A stretch of DNA of 64,000 nucleotides from Corallococcus macrosporus (GTDB taxonomy: Bacteria > Myxococcota > Myxococcia > Myxococcales > Myxococcaceae): contig NZ_JAFIMU010000004.1 of the NCBI RefSeq assembly GCF_017302985.1, positions 496,001-560,000 of the forward strand, read 5' to 3'. Positions within the stretch are counted from its first letter, which is position 1; each line of letters opens with the position of its first letter. The position numbers were made by a program, and so were the translations under genes. The notes beneath the pieces are model-generated. The model did not search any database, had not been told where the DNA came from, and saw only the letters and a list, made by a program, of their open reading frames with translations. Shown here in pieces: positions 41,635-49,979 of the stretch.

Positions 41635-42945
41635 TCATGCCTCCGTTTGAACGGGAGTTTCCGGAAGATGGAAGCGCACCTCGCGCACGCGGCGCGGCGA
41701 CGCCTCCACCACCTCCAGCAGCGTGCCGTCCGGCAGTGACAGCCTCGCACCCTTCTCCGGGATGGCGCCCCCCGCCAGCGCGATGCACAGGCCCGCGACG
41801 GTGGAGTAGTCCTCGCTCTCCTCCAGCTCCAGCCCCAGCGCGCGGTTCACCTCGCGCAGGCTCGCCTCGCCCTGCACCACCGCGACGGTGGGGCCCTCGC
41901 GGCGCACCAGCTCCTCGGGCGTCTCGGACTCGCTGAGGATGTCTCCGACGAGCTCCTCCACCAGGTCCTCCACCGTCACCAGCCCCACCACGCCGCCGTG
42001 CTCGTCCACCACCACCGCCAGCTGCATGCGCCGGCGCTGCAGCTCCTTCATCGCCGCGATGGCGCGCATGGACTCCACCAGGAACAGCGGCGGGCGCAGC
42101 ACGTCCTCCAGGACGATGAGGTTCGCCTCCCAGGCCACGCCCAGCAGGTCCTTGGCCACGATGTAGCCCACCACGTTGTCGATGGTGCCCTCGTACACCG
42201 GCATGCGCGAGTGCCCGTGCTCCAGCAGCACCTGGCGGATCTCCTCCGTGCTCGCGTGGCGGCGCAGCGCGACGATGTGCTCGCGCGTCACCATCACCTC
42301 GCCCAGCGTCAGGTCCCCCAGCTCGAAGGCCCGGGAGGCAATCTCGCCCGCGCGCGGATCCAACGTGCCCTGCTTCGACGCCTCCTCCACCAGTTGCTGC
42401 AGCTCGTCCGGCGACAGGCGCGACTCGGAGAAGTTCGTCCGGTCCCCGAAGAGCTTCAGCACCACGTTGGAGCTCGCGGTGAGGAACCACACCAGCGGGC
42501 GCATCACCCACGCCAACGCCTTGAGCGGCCGGCCCAGCGTCAGCGCGTACTGTTCGGAGAAGCGCAGCGCCAGCGACTTGGGGACCAGCTCCCCCAGCAC
42601 CAGCGACAGGTACGACACCAGCGCGACCACCAGCGCGAACGACACCTGGCTCGCCGTGGCCTCCGGCACGCCCAGCCCCGCGAGCACCCCCGAAAGCCGC
42701 TGCGCGATGCTCGCGCCGCCGAAGGCCGCCGCCGTGGAGCCAATCACCGTGATGCCAATCTGCACCGTGGCCAGCAGCCGCTCCGGATCATCCCGCAGCG
42801 CCGACACCGCCTTCGCGGACTTGCTGCCCTGCTCCAGCAGCTCCTTCAGCCGCGTCTTGCGCACGGACAGCAGGCCCAGCTCGGCGCCGGCGAAGACGCC
42901 GTTGGCCAGCACCAGCAAGAGGATGATGACGAGCTCCGTGACGAT
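41635..42945 (-). CDS. CNNM/CorC-family membrane protein (DUF21, CBS pair, CorC_HlyC)
   Basis: 436 residues if translation begins at ATC 42945. Domains are an N-terminal DUF21 membrane region with about four helices (LANGVFAGAELGLLSVRK, QIGITVIGSTAAAFGG, VALVSYLSLVLGELVPKSLAL, VMRPLVWFLTASSNVVLKLF), a CBS pair (VMVTREHIVALRRHAS..., and LAVVVDEHGGVVGLVTVEDLVEELVGDI) and a CorC_HlyC C-terminal domain from about residue 345. The family is linked to magnesium and cobalt efflux or resistance. The first standard start codon is TTG 42918, which would cut into the first helix and has no Shine-Dalgarno. AGGAGG lies exactly six bases before the ATC, hence the start chosen here. Confidence 0.85.
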   Translation of the reverse strand: MVTELVIILLLVLANGVFAGAELGLLSVRKTRLKELLEQGSKSAKAVSALRDDPERLLATVQIGITVIGSTAAAFGGASIAQRLSGVLAGLGVPEATASQVSFALVVALVSYLSLVLGELVPKSLALRFSEQYALTLGRPLKALAWVMRPLVWFLTASSNVVLKLFGDRTNFSESRLSPDELQQLVEEASKQGTLDPRAGEIASRAFELGDLTLGEVMVTREHIVALRRHASTEEIRQVLLEHGHSRMPVYEGTIDNVVGYIVAKDLLGVAWEANLIVLEDVLRPPLFLVESMRAIAAMKELQRRRMQLAVVVDEHGGVVGLVTVEDLVEELVGDILSESETPEELVRREGPTVAVVQGEASLREVNRALGLELEESEDYSTVAGLCIALAGGAIPEKGARLSLPDGTLLEVVEASPRRVREVRFHLPETPVQTEA

Positions 42946-43005
42946 GGCGGACCTCCTGGCTGGACCCAGCCCGCCAGTGAGAGCTGGCGGGCAATGTCCC
43001 CTGTC

Positions 43006-43389
43006 CTACACCCCCAGCGATTGCAGGAGGAGCGACAATTGATCGCGGCTCGCTCCCTTGGGCAGGTAGTAGTGGGGACCTGACATGAGTGCGCTGCCCA
43101 CATCCTGGGCCGCCGCCGAGGTCAGGAAGACGATGCGCGGGTTGGTGGACACCCGCGGCAGCTTCTCCACGACCTCCAGGCCGCTCATGCCCGGCATGTT
43201 CAGGTCCAGCAGCATGACCCCGAAGCGCTCCCCCCGCTTGAGCGAGTCCAGCGCCTCCTGGCCGTCCGCAGCCTCGGTGGTCTCATAGCCAAGGTCCTCC
43301 AGACTGACGCGGAGGAATTCCCGCCAGTCCGCGTCGTCGTCCACGACCAGGACCTTCCGAGCACCGTCATCCACCGCGAGTCGCCCCAA
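43006..43389 (-). CDS. Stand-alone response-regulator receiver protein
   Basis: 127 residues from TTG 43389, which has AGGAGG four bases upstream; an in-frame ATG at 43443 and a GTG at 43374 are alternatives. It is a single receiver domain with no output domain: acidic triad VLVVDDDADW, phospho-acceptor Asp in MLLDLNMPG, Ser/Thr in FLTSAAA and Lys in YLPKGAS. Single-domain receivers act by protein-protein contact or in phosphorelays, which are abundant in myxobacteria. No kinase gene is adjacent, so the partner is unknown. Confidence 0.85.
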   Translation of the reverse strand: MGRLAVDDGARKVLVVDDDADWREFLRVSLEDLGYETTEAADGQEALDSLKRGERFGVMLLDLNMPGMSGLEVVEKLPRVSTNPRIVFLTSAAAQDVGSALMSGPHYYLPKGASRDQLSLLLQSLGV

Positions 43390-43484
43390 GCATCCTCCTG
43401 ACCTGGGGAGAACCTTCCGGGGCCCCGCTGGCATTCGCGACACCTGCGTGAAGCCCTGCCATCCAGCAGGCAGTCAGCCAGGCG

Positions 43485-44336
43485 CTAGAAGAGCGCCATG
43501 CCCAGCTGGCCCACCAGGTACTGGAGGGCGGGCCTGACGTTGTGCACGGCCGTGCGCGGCTTCGCCGGCTCCGACGCCTGGGCCCACTCGGGCGGGCCCA
43601 CCAGCTGGCCGCCCATGTGGCTGAAGACGCGGAAGCGGCCCAGGTCCGTGCTGCTGCCGGAGTTGTAGACGCGCAGCGCGCGCTCACCCGGGCTGCCCAG
43701 GTCCGCCTCGTTGGGGATGTGCCGGTGGCCGTGCAGCACCAGGTCACACCGGCCGCCCACGCGCTCCAGCAGTCGGCTTCCCAACGCCAGCTCCGACGCG
43801 TGGGGCAGGCCGAACTTCGTGGCGATCCACTCCGGGAAGCTCTCCAGCGGCAGCGGCATCACGTGGTGGTGCAGCAGCACCGCGACCAGCGTGTCCTTCG
43901 GCGCGGCATCCAGCGCGCGGTCCACTTCGTCCACGACGCCTTCCGTCAGTTCGCCATGGCTGTGGAAATAGTTGCGGTTGTGCTCACCGGTGGAGTCCAC
44001 GCACACCAGGAAGAGTCCCGCCTTCTCCACCGTGTGGACCTTGCGTCCCTCCATGAACCCGCTGCCGACATCCTCGCCGGGCCGGTCATGGTTGCCGGGG
44101 ATGAAGGTGAGGCGTCCGGTCTCCATCCAGGGCGAGAAGTGTTCACGGAAGCGCTGGAACTCCGCGTGGGAACCGCGGTGCGTGAGGTCTCCCGTCACCA
44201 CCACGTGATCCACGTCCTGCGCGGCCAGGGCCTTCACCAGTGAGGACGCCGCGGCATCGCTCTCGCGGCTCATGTCCAGATGAAGATCCGAAAGATGCGC
44301 CAGCTTCAGGGAAGGCATGCTGAAGGAGATAGGCAT
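43485..44336 (-). CDS. Metallophosphoesterase (CpdA/Icc-like)
   Basis: 283-residue calcineurin-like phosphoesterase. The metal ligands are all present: DLHLD (DxH), VVTGDLTHRG (GD), IPGNHDRPG (GNHD), AVLLHHHVMP and VLHGHRHIPN (GHxH). The arrangement resembles cyclic-nucleotide phosphodiesterases of the CpdA/Icc group, which hydrolyse 3',5'-cAMP, but substrate cannot be decided from motifs. No signal peptide, so cytoplasmic. A second in-frame ATG at 44318 could be the start. Confidence 0.85.
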   Translation of the reverse strand: MPISFSMPSLKLAHLSDLHLDMSRESDAAASSLVKALAAQDVDHVVVTGDLTHRGSHAEFQRFREHFSPWMETGRLTFIPGNHDRPGEDVGSGFMEGRKVHTVEKAGLFLVCVDSTGEHNRNYFHSHGELTEGVVDEVDRALDAAPKDTLVAVLLHHHVMPLPLESFPEWIATKFGLPHASELALGSRLLERVGGRCDLVLHGHRHIPNEADLGSPGERALRVYNSGSSTDLGRFRVFSHMGGQLVGPPEWAQASEPAKPRTAVHNVRPALQYLVGQLGMALF

Positions 44337-44397
44337 CGGGTGAGCGGGCGGCGAGGGTTGCTGTACGAAGGATCGTCAAAAGTTGGGCCCGCGTCGT

Positions 44398-45585
44398 TCA
44401 ACCCACCCCGTTGCTGGGGATCCACTCCGCCGCGGGAGTGCCGCGCGCACGCATCGGCACCAGGCGCGTGCCTGACACCACGCGCAAGCGCGTGCCGCGC
44501 CAGTCCACCGTGCGCCGGAACGCGCCATGCCACCATGCGGCGAAGAGCAGCGCGTCCTTCACCAGCACCGCGGGCGCCGCGAGCAGCCCCACCGGCTGGG
44601 GCCGCAGCGCGCGGAAGACCGCCACGTCCACCCAGACCTTGCCCAGCGCCACCGCCAGCGCCGCCAGGCCCGTGAGGGCGGACGGGTGGATCAACGCGCC
44701 CAGCACCGCGAGTGGAACCGGGTTGAGCAGCGCCTGCGCCAGGTACGTCGAGGGCGATACCGCTGTGCGGTGGATGACGCTCCAGCGCAGGTAGCGCTGG
44801 AAGAAGGCGTCCACGCTCTTGCGCAGGGACACGTTGAACACGGGTGCGTGCGCCAGCACCACGCGCTTGCCCAGCTTGCGCGTCACCCACCGGCCAATGA
44901 CGTAGTCCTCCGCCAGCACGTCCTTCACGGAGAAGAAGCCGCCCAGCGCCTCCACGTCCTCGCGGCGCAGCGCCATGGACTTGCCCACCACGATGTCGCG
45001 GTCCGCCACGTGCTTCGCGGCGATCATCCCCGCCGCCGCGCTGGAGGACAGGTGCAGGTTGTCCAGGAGCGAACCGAAGGTCCGCTCACCCAGGCCCGCC
45101 ACCGGGTGCGTCACGCAGCCCACCGTGGGGTCCTCGAAGGCGGCGGCGATCTCCTCCAGGTAGCCCTCGCCCACGCGGGTGTTGCTGTCGCTCACCACCC
45201 ACAAGTCATGGCGGGCCTCCGACGACAGCGTCACCAGCTGGTTCACCTTGGGGTTCAGGCCGGGCTCGCCCTCCTGGAGCACCACACGCATGACGTGGGG
45301 CCACCTCGCCTCCGCGGCGCGGGCCACGGCGAAGGCCGGGTCGCGCGCGTCCTTCACGCCCAGCAGCACCTCGTAGTGGGGGTAGGGCAGCCGCGCGAAC
45401 TGGGCGAGGTTCGCCTCCAGGTCGTCATCCACGCCGCACAGGGGCTTGAGGATGGACAGGCCGGGCTGGTGCGTGGGGCCAGCGGGGACGGTGCGGCGGT
45501 GGCGGCGCACGAACAGCGCCTGGAGGAGGAGGGCCACAAGGCCCACTGCGGACGCGGCCAGGAGGAGGCTGGAGGCGATGAGCAT
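44398..45585 (-). CDS. Ceramide glucosyltransferase-like GT21 glycosyltransferase
   Basis: 395 residues with an N-terminal membrane helix (residues 2-25), a cytoplasmic GT-A catalytic domain and two to three C-terminal hydrophobic segments. Motifs follow the GT21 pattern: SILKPLCGVDDDLEANL, VVSDSNTRV (metal-binding Asp), DVLAEDYVIGRW and FQRYLRW matching (Q/R)xxRW. Relatives glucosylate ceramide or act on hopanoid-type lipids (HpnI). In myxobacteria, which contain sphingolipids, a lipid glycosylation role is plausible. It lies 87 bases beyond the phoU stop in the same direction but upstream in neither operon. Confidence 0.8.
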   Translation of the reverse strand: MLIASSLLLAASAVGLVALLLQALFVRRHRRTVPAGPTHQPGLSILKPLCGVDDDLEANLAQFARLPYPHYEVLLGVKDARDPAFAVARAAEARWPHVMRVVLQEGEPGLNPKVNQLVTLSSEARHDLWVVSDSNTRVGEGYLEEIAAAFEDPTVGCVTHPVAGLGERTFGSLLDNLHLSSSAAAGMIAAKHVADRDIVVGKSMALRREDVEALGGFFSVKDVLAEDYVIGRWVTRKLGKRVVLAHAPVFNVSLRKSVDAFFQRYLRWSVIHRTAVSPSTYLAQALLNPVPLAVLGALIHPSALTGLAALAVALGKVWVDVAVFRALRPQPVGLLAAPAVLVKDALLFAAWWHGAFRRTVDWRGTRLRVVSGTRLVPMRARGTPAAEWIPSNGVG

Positions 45586-45664
45586 GTCGCCACCCTAGAA
45601 GCCCCACAAGGCGGGACCGGGGCGGCGGGGCGGCGGGACGGCCAACTCGCCGTGACACGCGGGT

Positions 45665-45692
45665 GAAGCCGCCTACTCGAGGTCGCGGCTTC
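45665..45692 (-). terminator. Hairpin spanning the phoU stop codon
   Basis: A perfect 8-bp stem GAAGCCGC/GCGGCTTC with a 12-base loop surrounds the last codons and stop of phoU, the end of the pst operon. It is a possible operon end; no U-tract follows. Confidence 0.35.
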
Positions 45693-46356
45693 GCGGGTGG
45701 CGCACGTCCTTGCCGCGCACCATGTAGATGACCATCTCCGCCACGTTGAGCGCGTGGTCACCAATGCGCTCCAGGTGCTTCGCGATGAACATCAGCGCCG
45801 TGGCCCGGCGGATGTTGCGCGAGTCCTCCATCATGTAGGCCAGCAGCTCGTTGAAGATTTTGAGGAAGAGGGCATCCAGCAGGTCGTCCCCCTTGAGGAC
45901 GTCCTCCGCCTTGGCCGCGTCCCCGGACACGAATGCGTCCAGTGCCTTCTTCACCTGCTGCTGCGCCAGCTCCGCCAGCTTCGGCGTGTCCACGTAGGGG
46001 GCCAGCGGCGGGACCTGGTTCAGGTCCATGGCGCGCTCGGCGATGTTCACCGCCAGGTCGCCGATGCGCTCCAGGTCGGTGACGATCTTCAGCGCCGTGG
46101 TGATGAGGCGCAGGTCGGACGCGGCCGGCTGGCGCAGCGCGAGGATGCGGCGGCACAGGTCGTCGATGTCGACCTCCAGCCGGTTCACCTCGCGGTCCGC
46201 GCCCACCACCTGCTCCGCCAGCGCCGAGTCGCGCTCGGTGAGGGCGCGGGTGCTGTGCGCGATGAGGGTCTCCACCTTGGCCCCCATGGCGAGCAGCTTC
46301 TCGCGCAGGTTGCGCAGGTCCTGCTCGAATGCCTTGTCGGTGTGCGTGGCCGCCAT
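45673..46356 (-). CDS. phoU: Phosphate-signalling regulator PhoU
   Basis: 227 residues, all-helical, made of two PhoU repeats. Each has the metal-binding signature: DLERIGDLAVNIAE near residue 95 and KHLERIGDHALNVAEMV near residue 200. PhoU damps PhoR signalling when phosphate is plentiful and protects against Pst over-activity. It is the last gene of the porin-pst operon, 23 bases after pstB. The frame is open for a long way upstream on the pstB strand, but the ATG at 46356 (MAATHTDKAF) gives the normal family length. Confidence 0.95.
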   Translation of the reverse strand: MAATHTDKAFEQDLRNLREKLLAMGAKVETLIAHSTRALTERDSALAEQVVGADREVNRLEVDIDDLCRRILALRQPAASDLRLITTALKIVTDLERIGDLAVNIAERAMDLNQVPPLAPYVDTPKLAELAQQQVKKALDAFVSGDAAKAEDVLKGDDLLDALFLKIFNELLAYMMEDSRNIRRATALMFIAKHLERIGDHALNVAEMVIYMVRGKDVRHPRSRDLE

Positions 46357-46379
46357 GTCGTGTTCCGTCGCGTGGGGGT

Positions 46380-47156
46380 TCAGCCGAACTTCCCGGTGAC
46401 GTAGTCCTCCGTGCGCTTCTCGTGGGGGTTGGTGAAGATCTGTTCCGTGGGACCGCACTCCACCAACTCGCCCATGTAGAAGAAAGCCGTCCGGTCGCTC
46501 ACGCGCGCGGCCTGCTGCATGTTGTGGGTCACGATGGCGATGGTGTACGTGGACTTGAGCTCGTGGATGAGCTCTTCGATCTTCGCCGTCGCGATGGGGT
46601 CCAACGCGGACGCGGGCTCGTCCATGAGCAGCACCTCCGGCTCCACCGCGAGCGCCCGCGCGATGCACAGGCGCTGCTGCTGGCCGCCGGACAGGCCCAG
46701 GGCGCTCTCGTCCAGCCGGTCCTTCACCTCGTCCCACAGCGCGGCGCCGCGCAGGGACTTCTCCACGCGCGCGGAGAGCTTCGCCTTGTCCTTGAGGCCG
46801 CCCACGCGCAGGCCGTAGGCGACGTTCTCGAAGATGGACTTGGGGAAGGGGTTGGACTTCTGGAACACCATGCCCACGCGCCGGCGCAGATCCACCACGT
46901 CCAGCGAACGGTCGTGGATGCTGCGGCCGTCCAGGAACACGCTGCCGTCGTGGCTGGCGCCCGGAATCAGGTCGTTCATCCGGTTGAGCGAGCGCAGGAA
47001 CGTGGACTTGCCGCAGCCGGACGGGCCGATGAGCGCCGTCACCTTGTTCTCTGGGATGGCCAGGCTCACCTGCTTGATGGCCACCTTGCTGCCGTAGCGC
47101 AGGGTGAGCTCGCGGGCTTCCATCTTGTTGCGCGGCGTGGCGGAGGAGAGGGGCAT
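46380..47156 (-). CDS. pstB: Phosphate ABC transporter ATP-binding protein PstB
   Basis: 258 residues. Walker A is GPSGCGKST (about residue 45), the Q-loop lies in [15 protein letters not shown], the signature motif is LSGGQQQRL, Walker B is [12 protein letters not shown] and the switch histidine is in [19 protein letters not shown] is characteristic of PstB. It powers high-affinity phosphate uptake through PstA and PstC. It starts 24 bases after the pstA stop. Confidence 0.97.
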   Translation of the reverse strand: MPLSSATPRNKMEARELTLRYGSKVAIKQVSLAIPENKVTALIGPSGCGKSTFLRSLNRMNDLIPGASHDGSVFLDGRSIHDRSLDVVDLRRRVGMVFQKSNPFPKSIFENVAYGLRVGGLKDKAKLSARVEKSLRGAALWDEVKDRLDESALGLSGGQQQRLCIARALAVEPEVLLMDEPASALDPIATAKIEELIHELKSTYTIAIVTHNMQQAARVSDRTAFFYMGELVECGPTEQIFTNPHEKRTEDYVTGKFG

Positions 47157-47180
47157 GGGCGGAAAAAGGAGAGACGAGCG

Positions 47181-48092
47181 TCAGTGGCCGGCCGCGGCCT
47201 TGCGGCGCGTGCGCGTGCGGATGAGGACCGCGACCAGGTTCAGGGCGAAGGTGAGCAAGAGCAGCACCAGCACCGTCGCGTACAAGAGCGGGCGGGTGGC
47301 CTCCACGTCCGGCGACTGCGTGGCCAGCACGTACGTGTGGTAGCCCAGGTGCATGAACTGCGAGTTCAGGCTCGTGGGCAGGTCCGGCAGGAAGTAGGCG
47401 GCGCCGGTGAAGAGGATGGGGGCCACTTCGCCCGCGCCGCGGGAGATGGCCAGCACCGCGCCGGTGAGGATGCCCGGCAGCGCGCCCGGCAGCACCACCC
47501 GCGCCAGCGTCTGCGACTGGGTGGCGCCCAGCGCGAGGCTCGCGGTGCGGTGGTCCTGCGGCACGGCGCGCAGCGCCTCTTCCGTGGACACGATGACGAC
47601 GGGCAGGGTGAGCACCGCGAGCGTCAGCGACGCCCAGAGGATGCCCGGCTGGGCCCAGTGCAGCTCCTCGTAGCCCAGCGCGTGGTCCAGCCCCCGGCCC
47701 ACGAAGAGGATGAAGAAGCCCAGGCCGAAGAGGCCGAACACGATGGAGGGCACGCCGGCCAGGTTCGCCACGGCCACGCGCACCGCGCGGGCGAGCAGGC
47801 TGGAGGGCGGCGCGTACTCGTGCAGGTACACCGCCGTGAGCACGCCCACCGGCATCACGGCCAGGGTCATCAGGAGCGTGAGCGCCGCGGTGCCGAAGAG
47901 GGCGGGGAAGATGCCGCCGCCCATCATCCCGTCCGAGGGCGCCTGGGAGAGGAACTGCCAGGACACGTGGCTCCAGCCGCCCCGGACGACGTCCAGGAGG
48001 ATGAGGGCCAGCATCGCGACCATGACGAACGCGGCCAGCCCCGTGAGCGACACGAGCGACAGGCCCACGACCTTGCGCGTGGTGTGCTTCAC
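47181..48092 (-). CDS. pstA: Phosphate ABC transporter permease PstA
   Basis: 303 residues from a GTG that overlaps the pstC stop (GTGA), so translation is coupled. It has six membrane segments; the ABC-permease loop EEALRAVPQDHRTASLALGATQSQTL (EAA motif) contacts PstB. It forms the inner-membrane channel with PstC. The open frame continues upstream over pstC but that part is out of register with any gene. Confidence 0.95.
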   Translation of the reverse strand: MKHTTRKVVGLSLVSLTGLAAFVMVAMLALILLDVVRGGWSHVSWQFLSQAPSDGMMGGGIFPALFGTAALTLLMTLAVMPVGVLTAVYLHEYAPPSSLLARAVRVAVANLAGVPSIVFGLFGLGFFILFVGRGLDHALGYEELHWAQPGILWASLTLAVLTLPVVIVSTEEALRAVPQDHRTASLALGATQSQTLARVVLPGALPGILTGAVLAISRGAGEVAPILFTGAAYFLPDLPTSLNSQFMHLGYHTYVLATQSPDVEATRPLLYATVLVLLLLTFALNLVAVLIRTRTRRKAAAGH

Positions 48093-49105
48093 CCCGCACC
48101 TCCCTTGAGCCGCTGGATGACCTTCTTCGTCCACACGCCCGCGAGCATGTTGAGGATGAAGGTGAACAGGAACAGCTCCACGCCAATGAAGAAGAGCAGC
48201 GCGTAGTGCGGGCTGCCCACCACCACCTCGCCCATCTCCGCGGCGATGGTGGCGGACAGCGAGCGCACGGAGTCGCCCAGGTTGGCGGACACGATGGCCG
48301 CGTTGCCGGAGGCCATGAGGACGATCATCGTCTCGCCGATGGCGCGCCCGAAGCCCAGCACGCACGCGGCGAGGATGCCGGGGGCCGCCGCCGGAAGCAC
48401 CACCTTCCACGCCGTCTCCCAGGGCGTGGCGCCCAGCGCCAGCGACGCCTCGCGGTAGCTGCGCGGCACGGCGGTGAGCGCGTCCTCCGTCACCGTGAAG
48501 ATGACCGGCACGATGGCCAGCGCCAGGCCCAGGCCCGCCACCACCGCGTTGAGGCGCGAGGTGAAGCCGAAGGTGTCCTGGAGGAACGACGCCATCACCA
48601 TCAGCGCGAAGAAGCCCAGCACCACGGACGGGATGCCGGCGAGCAGTTCGATGGTGGGCTTGAGCACCTCCCGCAGGCGGCGGGGCGCGAACTCCGCGGC
48701 GAACAGCGCGCCGAAGATGCCCAGGGGCACGGCCACCAGCATGGACACGGCCGTCGTCTTCAGCGTGCCGATGAAGAGCGGAATCATGCTGACCTTGGGC
48801 ACGCCGGAGACGGGCTGCCACACGTAGGCCAGGGGCTTTCCCTTCCGGACCAGCTGCGGGAGGAACATCTTGGAGAAGCTGGCCTCCTCGCGCGCCGCCG
48901 CGTCGGTGACGAGCGACAGCGCCTCCTTCGCCACGAAGACGAGGATGAGCACCAGCGCCGCGATGCCCGTGAAGGCCACCGCGGTGATGAGCGCCGCGAT
49001 GGCCTTTTCCTTCAGTTGCCGCCGCCGGGCCGCGGGCGACAGCGTGGGCAGCGCCACCGGGGGCGCGAGGTCCTGCTCCTGCATGACGGCCTGTCTATCC
49101 AACAT
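48089..49105 (-). CDS. pstC: Phosphate ABC transporter permease PstC
   Basis: 338 residues with a first helix at about 35-58, a long periplasmic loop with KPLAYVWQPVSGVPKVSMIPLF, and five further helices. The EAA loop is EDALTAVPRSYREASLALGATPWETAW. It partners PstA. The gap to pstS is 37 bases and contains a Pho-box-like repeat. Confidence 0.95.
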   Translation of the reverse strand: MLDRQAVMQEQDLAPPVALPTLSPAARRRQLKEKAIAALITAVAFTGIAALVLILVFVAKEALSLVTDAAAREEASFSKMFLPQLVRKGKPLAYVWQPVSGVPKVSMIPLFIGTLKTTAVSMLVAVPLGIFGALFAAEFAPRRLREVLKPTIELLAGIPSVVLGFFALMVMASFLQDTFGFTSRLNAVVAGLGLALAIVPVIFTVTEDALTAVPRSYREASLALGATPWETAWKVVLPAAAPGILAACVLGFGRAIGETMIVLMASGNAAIVSANLGDSVRSLSATIAAEMGEVVVGSPHYALLFFIGVELFLFTFILNMLAGVWTKKVIQRLKGGAG

Positions 49106-49121
49106 GGGACCCCCGCGCCGG

Positions 49122-49139
49122 GTGACAATCGTGTGACGG
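49122..49139 (-). promoter_or_regulatory. Pho-box-like repeat between pstS and pstC
   Basis: Read on the minus strand: CCGTCAC-ACGA-TTGTCAC, a 7-4-7 direct repeat matching the E. coli PhoB box (CTGTCAY-N4-CTGTCAY) at nearly every informative base. It lies only 16 bases before the pstC ATG, too close for a normal promoter of pstC. Confidence 0.5.
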
Positions 49140-49142
49140 CCA

Positions 49143-49967
49143 CTACTTCACAGGGAAGTAGCCGACCTGGGTGACGATGGCCTGACCCTCCGCGGACAGC
49201 GCGAAGTCGATGAAGGCCTTGGCCTCACCGGAGGGCTTGTTGCGCAGGTAGAAGAACAGGTCGCGCGACAGCGGGTACTTGCCGCTCTTCACGTTCTCCG
49301 CGGTGGGAGCGAAGGCCTCGTTGCCCTTCTTCACCTTCAGCTCCTTGATGCCCTTGGCGTACGCGGCGCCGCCGTAGCCGATGCCGTTCTTCTCCTTGGA
49401 CACGGCGTTGACGACGGCGGCGGTGCCCGGGAGCGTCTGCGCGGCGGCGGCGAAGTCGTCCCCGCCCAGCACGGTGTCCTTCACGAACACGTAGGTGCCG
49501 GAGGAGTTCTCACGCGAGTACAGGACGATGGGGGCGTCCGCGCCGCCCACGGCCTTCCACGACGTGGTGTCGCCCAGGTAGATGTCCTTGAGCTGCTCCA
49601 CCGTGAGCGCGTCCAGCTTGTTGGACGCGTTGACGTAGAAGGTGACGCCATCCTTGGCCACGGACACCGCGGTGGGCGGCGTGTTGTAGCGGGTGCGGAG
49701 CTTCTCCTCCTCCGCCTCCTTGATTTCACGGCTGGACATGGCGATGTCGGTGGTGCCGTTCTGCAGCGCCGCCAGGCCCGTGCCGGAGCCGCCGCCCGTC
49801 ACCTGGATCTTGGTGGCGGGGTTCTTCTTCATGAACGCCTCCGCCCAGCGCTGGGCGAGGATGACCATGGTGTCCGAGCCCTTCACCGTCACCGTGCCTG
49901 CCTGGGCGGAGAGCGGGAGGACGGCGAGCCCGAAGGCGACGAAGCTTGAGAGCAGAGTCTTCTTCAT
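49143..49967 (-). CDS. pstS: Periplasmic phosphate-binding protein PstS
   Basis: 274 residues with a cleavable signal peptide (MKKTLLSSFVAFGLAVLPLSAQA). The phosphate-binding loops are visible as TVKGSDTMV, GGGSGTGLAAL (about 60) and SRENSSGTYVFV (about 153). It delivers phosphate to PstCA. The start has GAGGAGA upstream. It follows the porin gene by 12 bases, so the outer-membrane and periplasmic steps share an mRNA. Confidence 0.95.
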   Translation of the reverse strand: MKKTLLSSFVAFGLAVLPLSAQAGTVTVKGSDTMVILAQRWAEAFMKKNPATKIQVTGGGSGTGLAALQNGTTDIAMSSREIKEAEEEKLRTRYNTPPTAVSVAKDGVTFYVNASNKLDALTVEQLKDIYLGDTTSWKAVGGADAPIVLYSRENSSGTYVFVKDTVLGGDDFAAAAQTLPGTAAVVNAVSKEKNGIGYGGAAYAKGIKELKVKKGNEAFAPTAENVKSGKYPLSRDLFFYLRNKPSGEAKAFIDFALSAEGQAIVTQVGYFPVK

Positions 49968-49979
49968 GAGGTGTCTCCT

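Noticed and set aside
45673-48186. An 837-codon minus-strand frame ending in phoU
   Set aside because: Only the last 227 codons are phoU; the rest is out of frame with pstB and pstA, which have full-length homology in other frames.
47181-48821. A 546-codon frame covering pstA and part of pstC
   Set aside because: The first 240 or so residues are a shadow of pstC. The true pstA start is the GTG overlapping the pstC stop.
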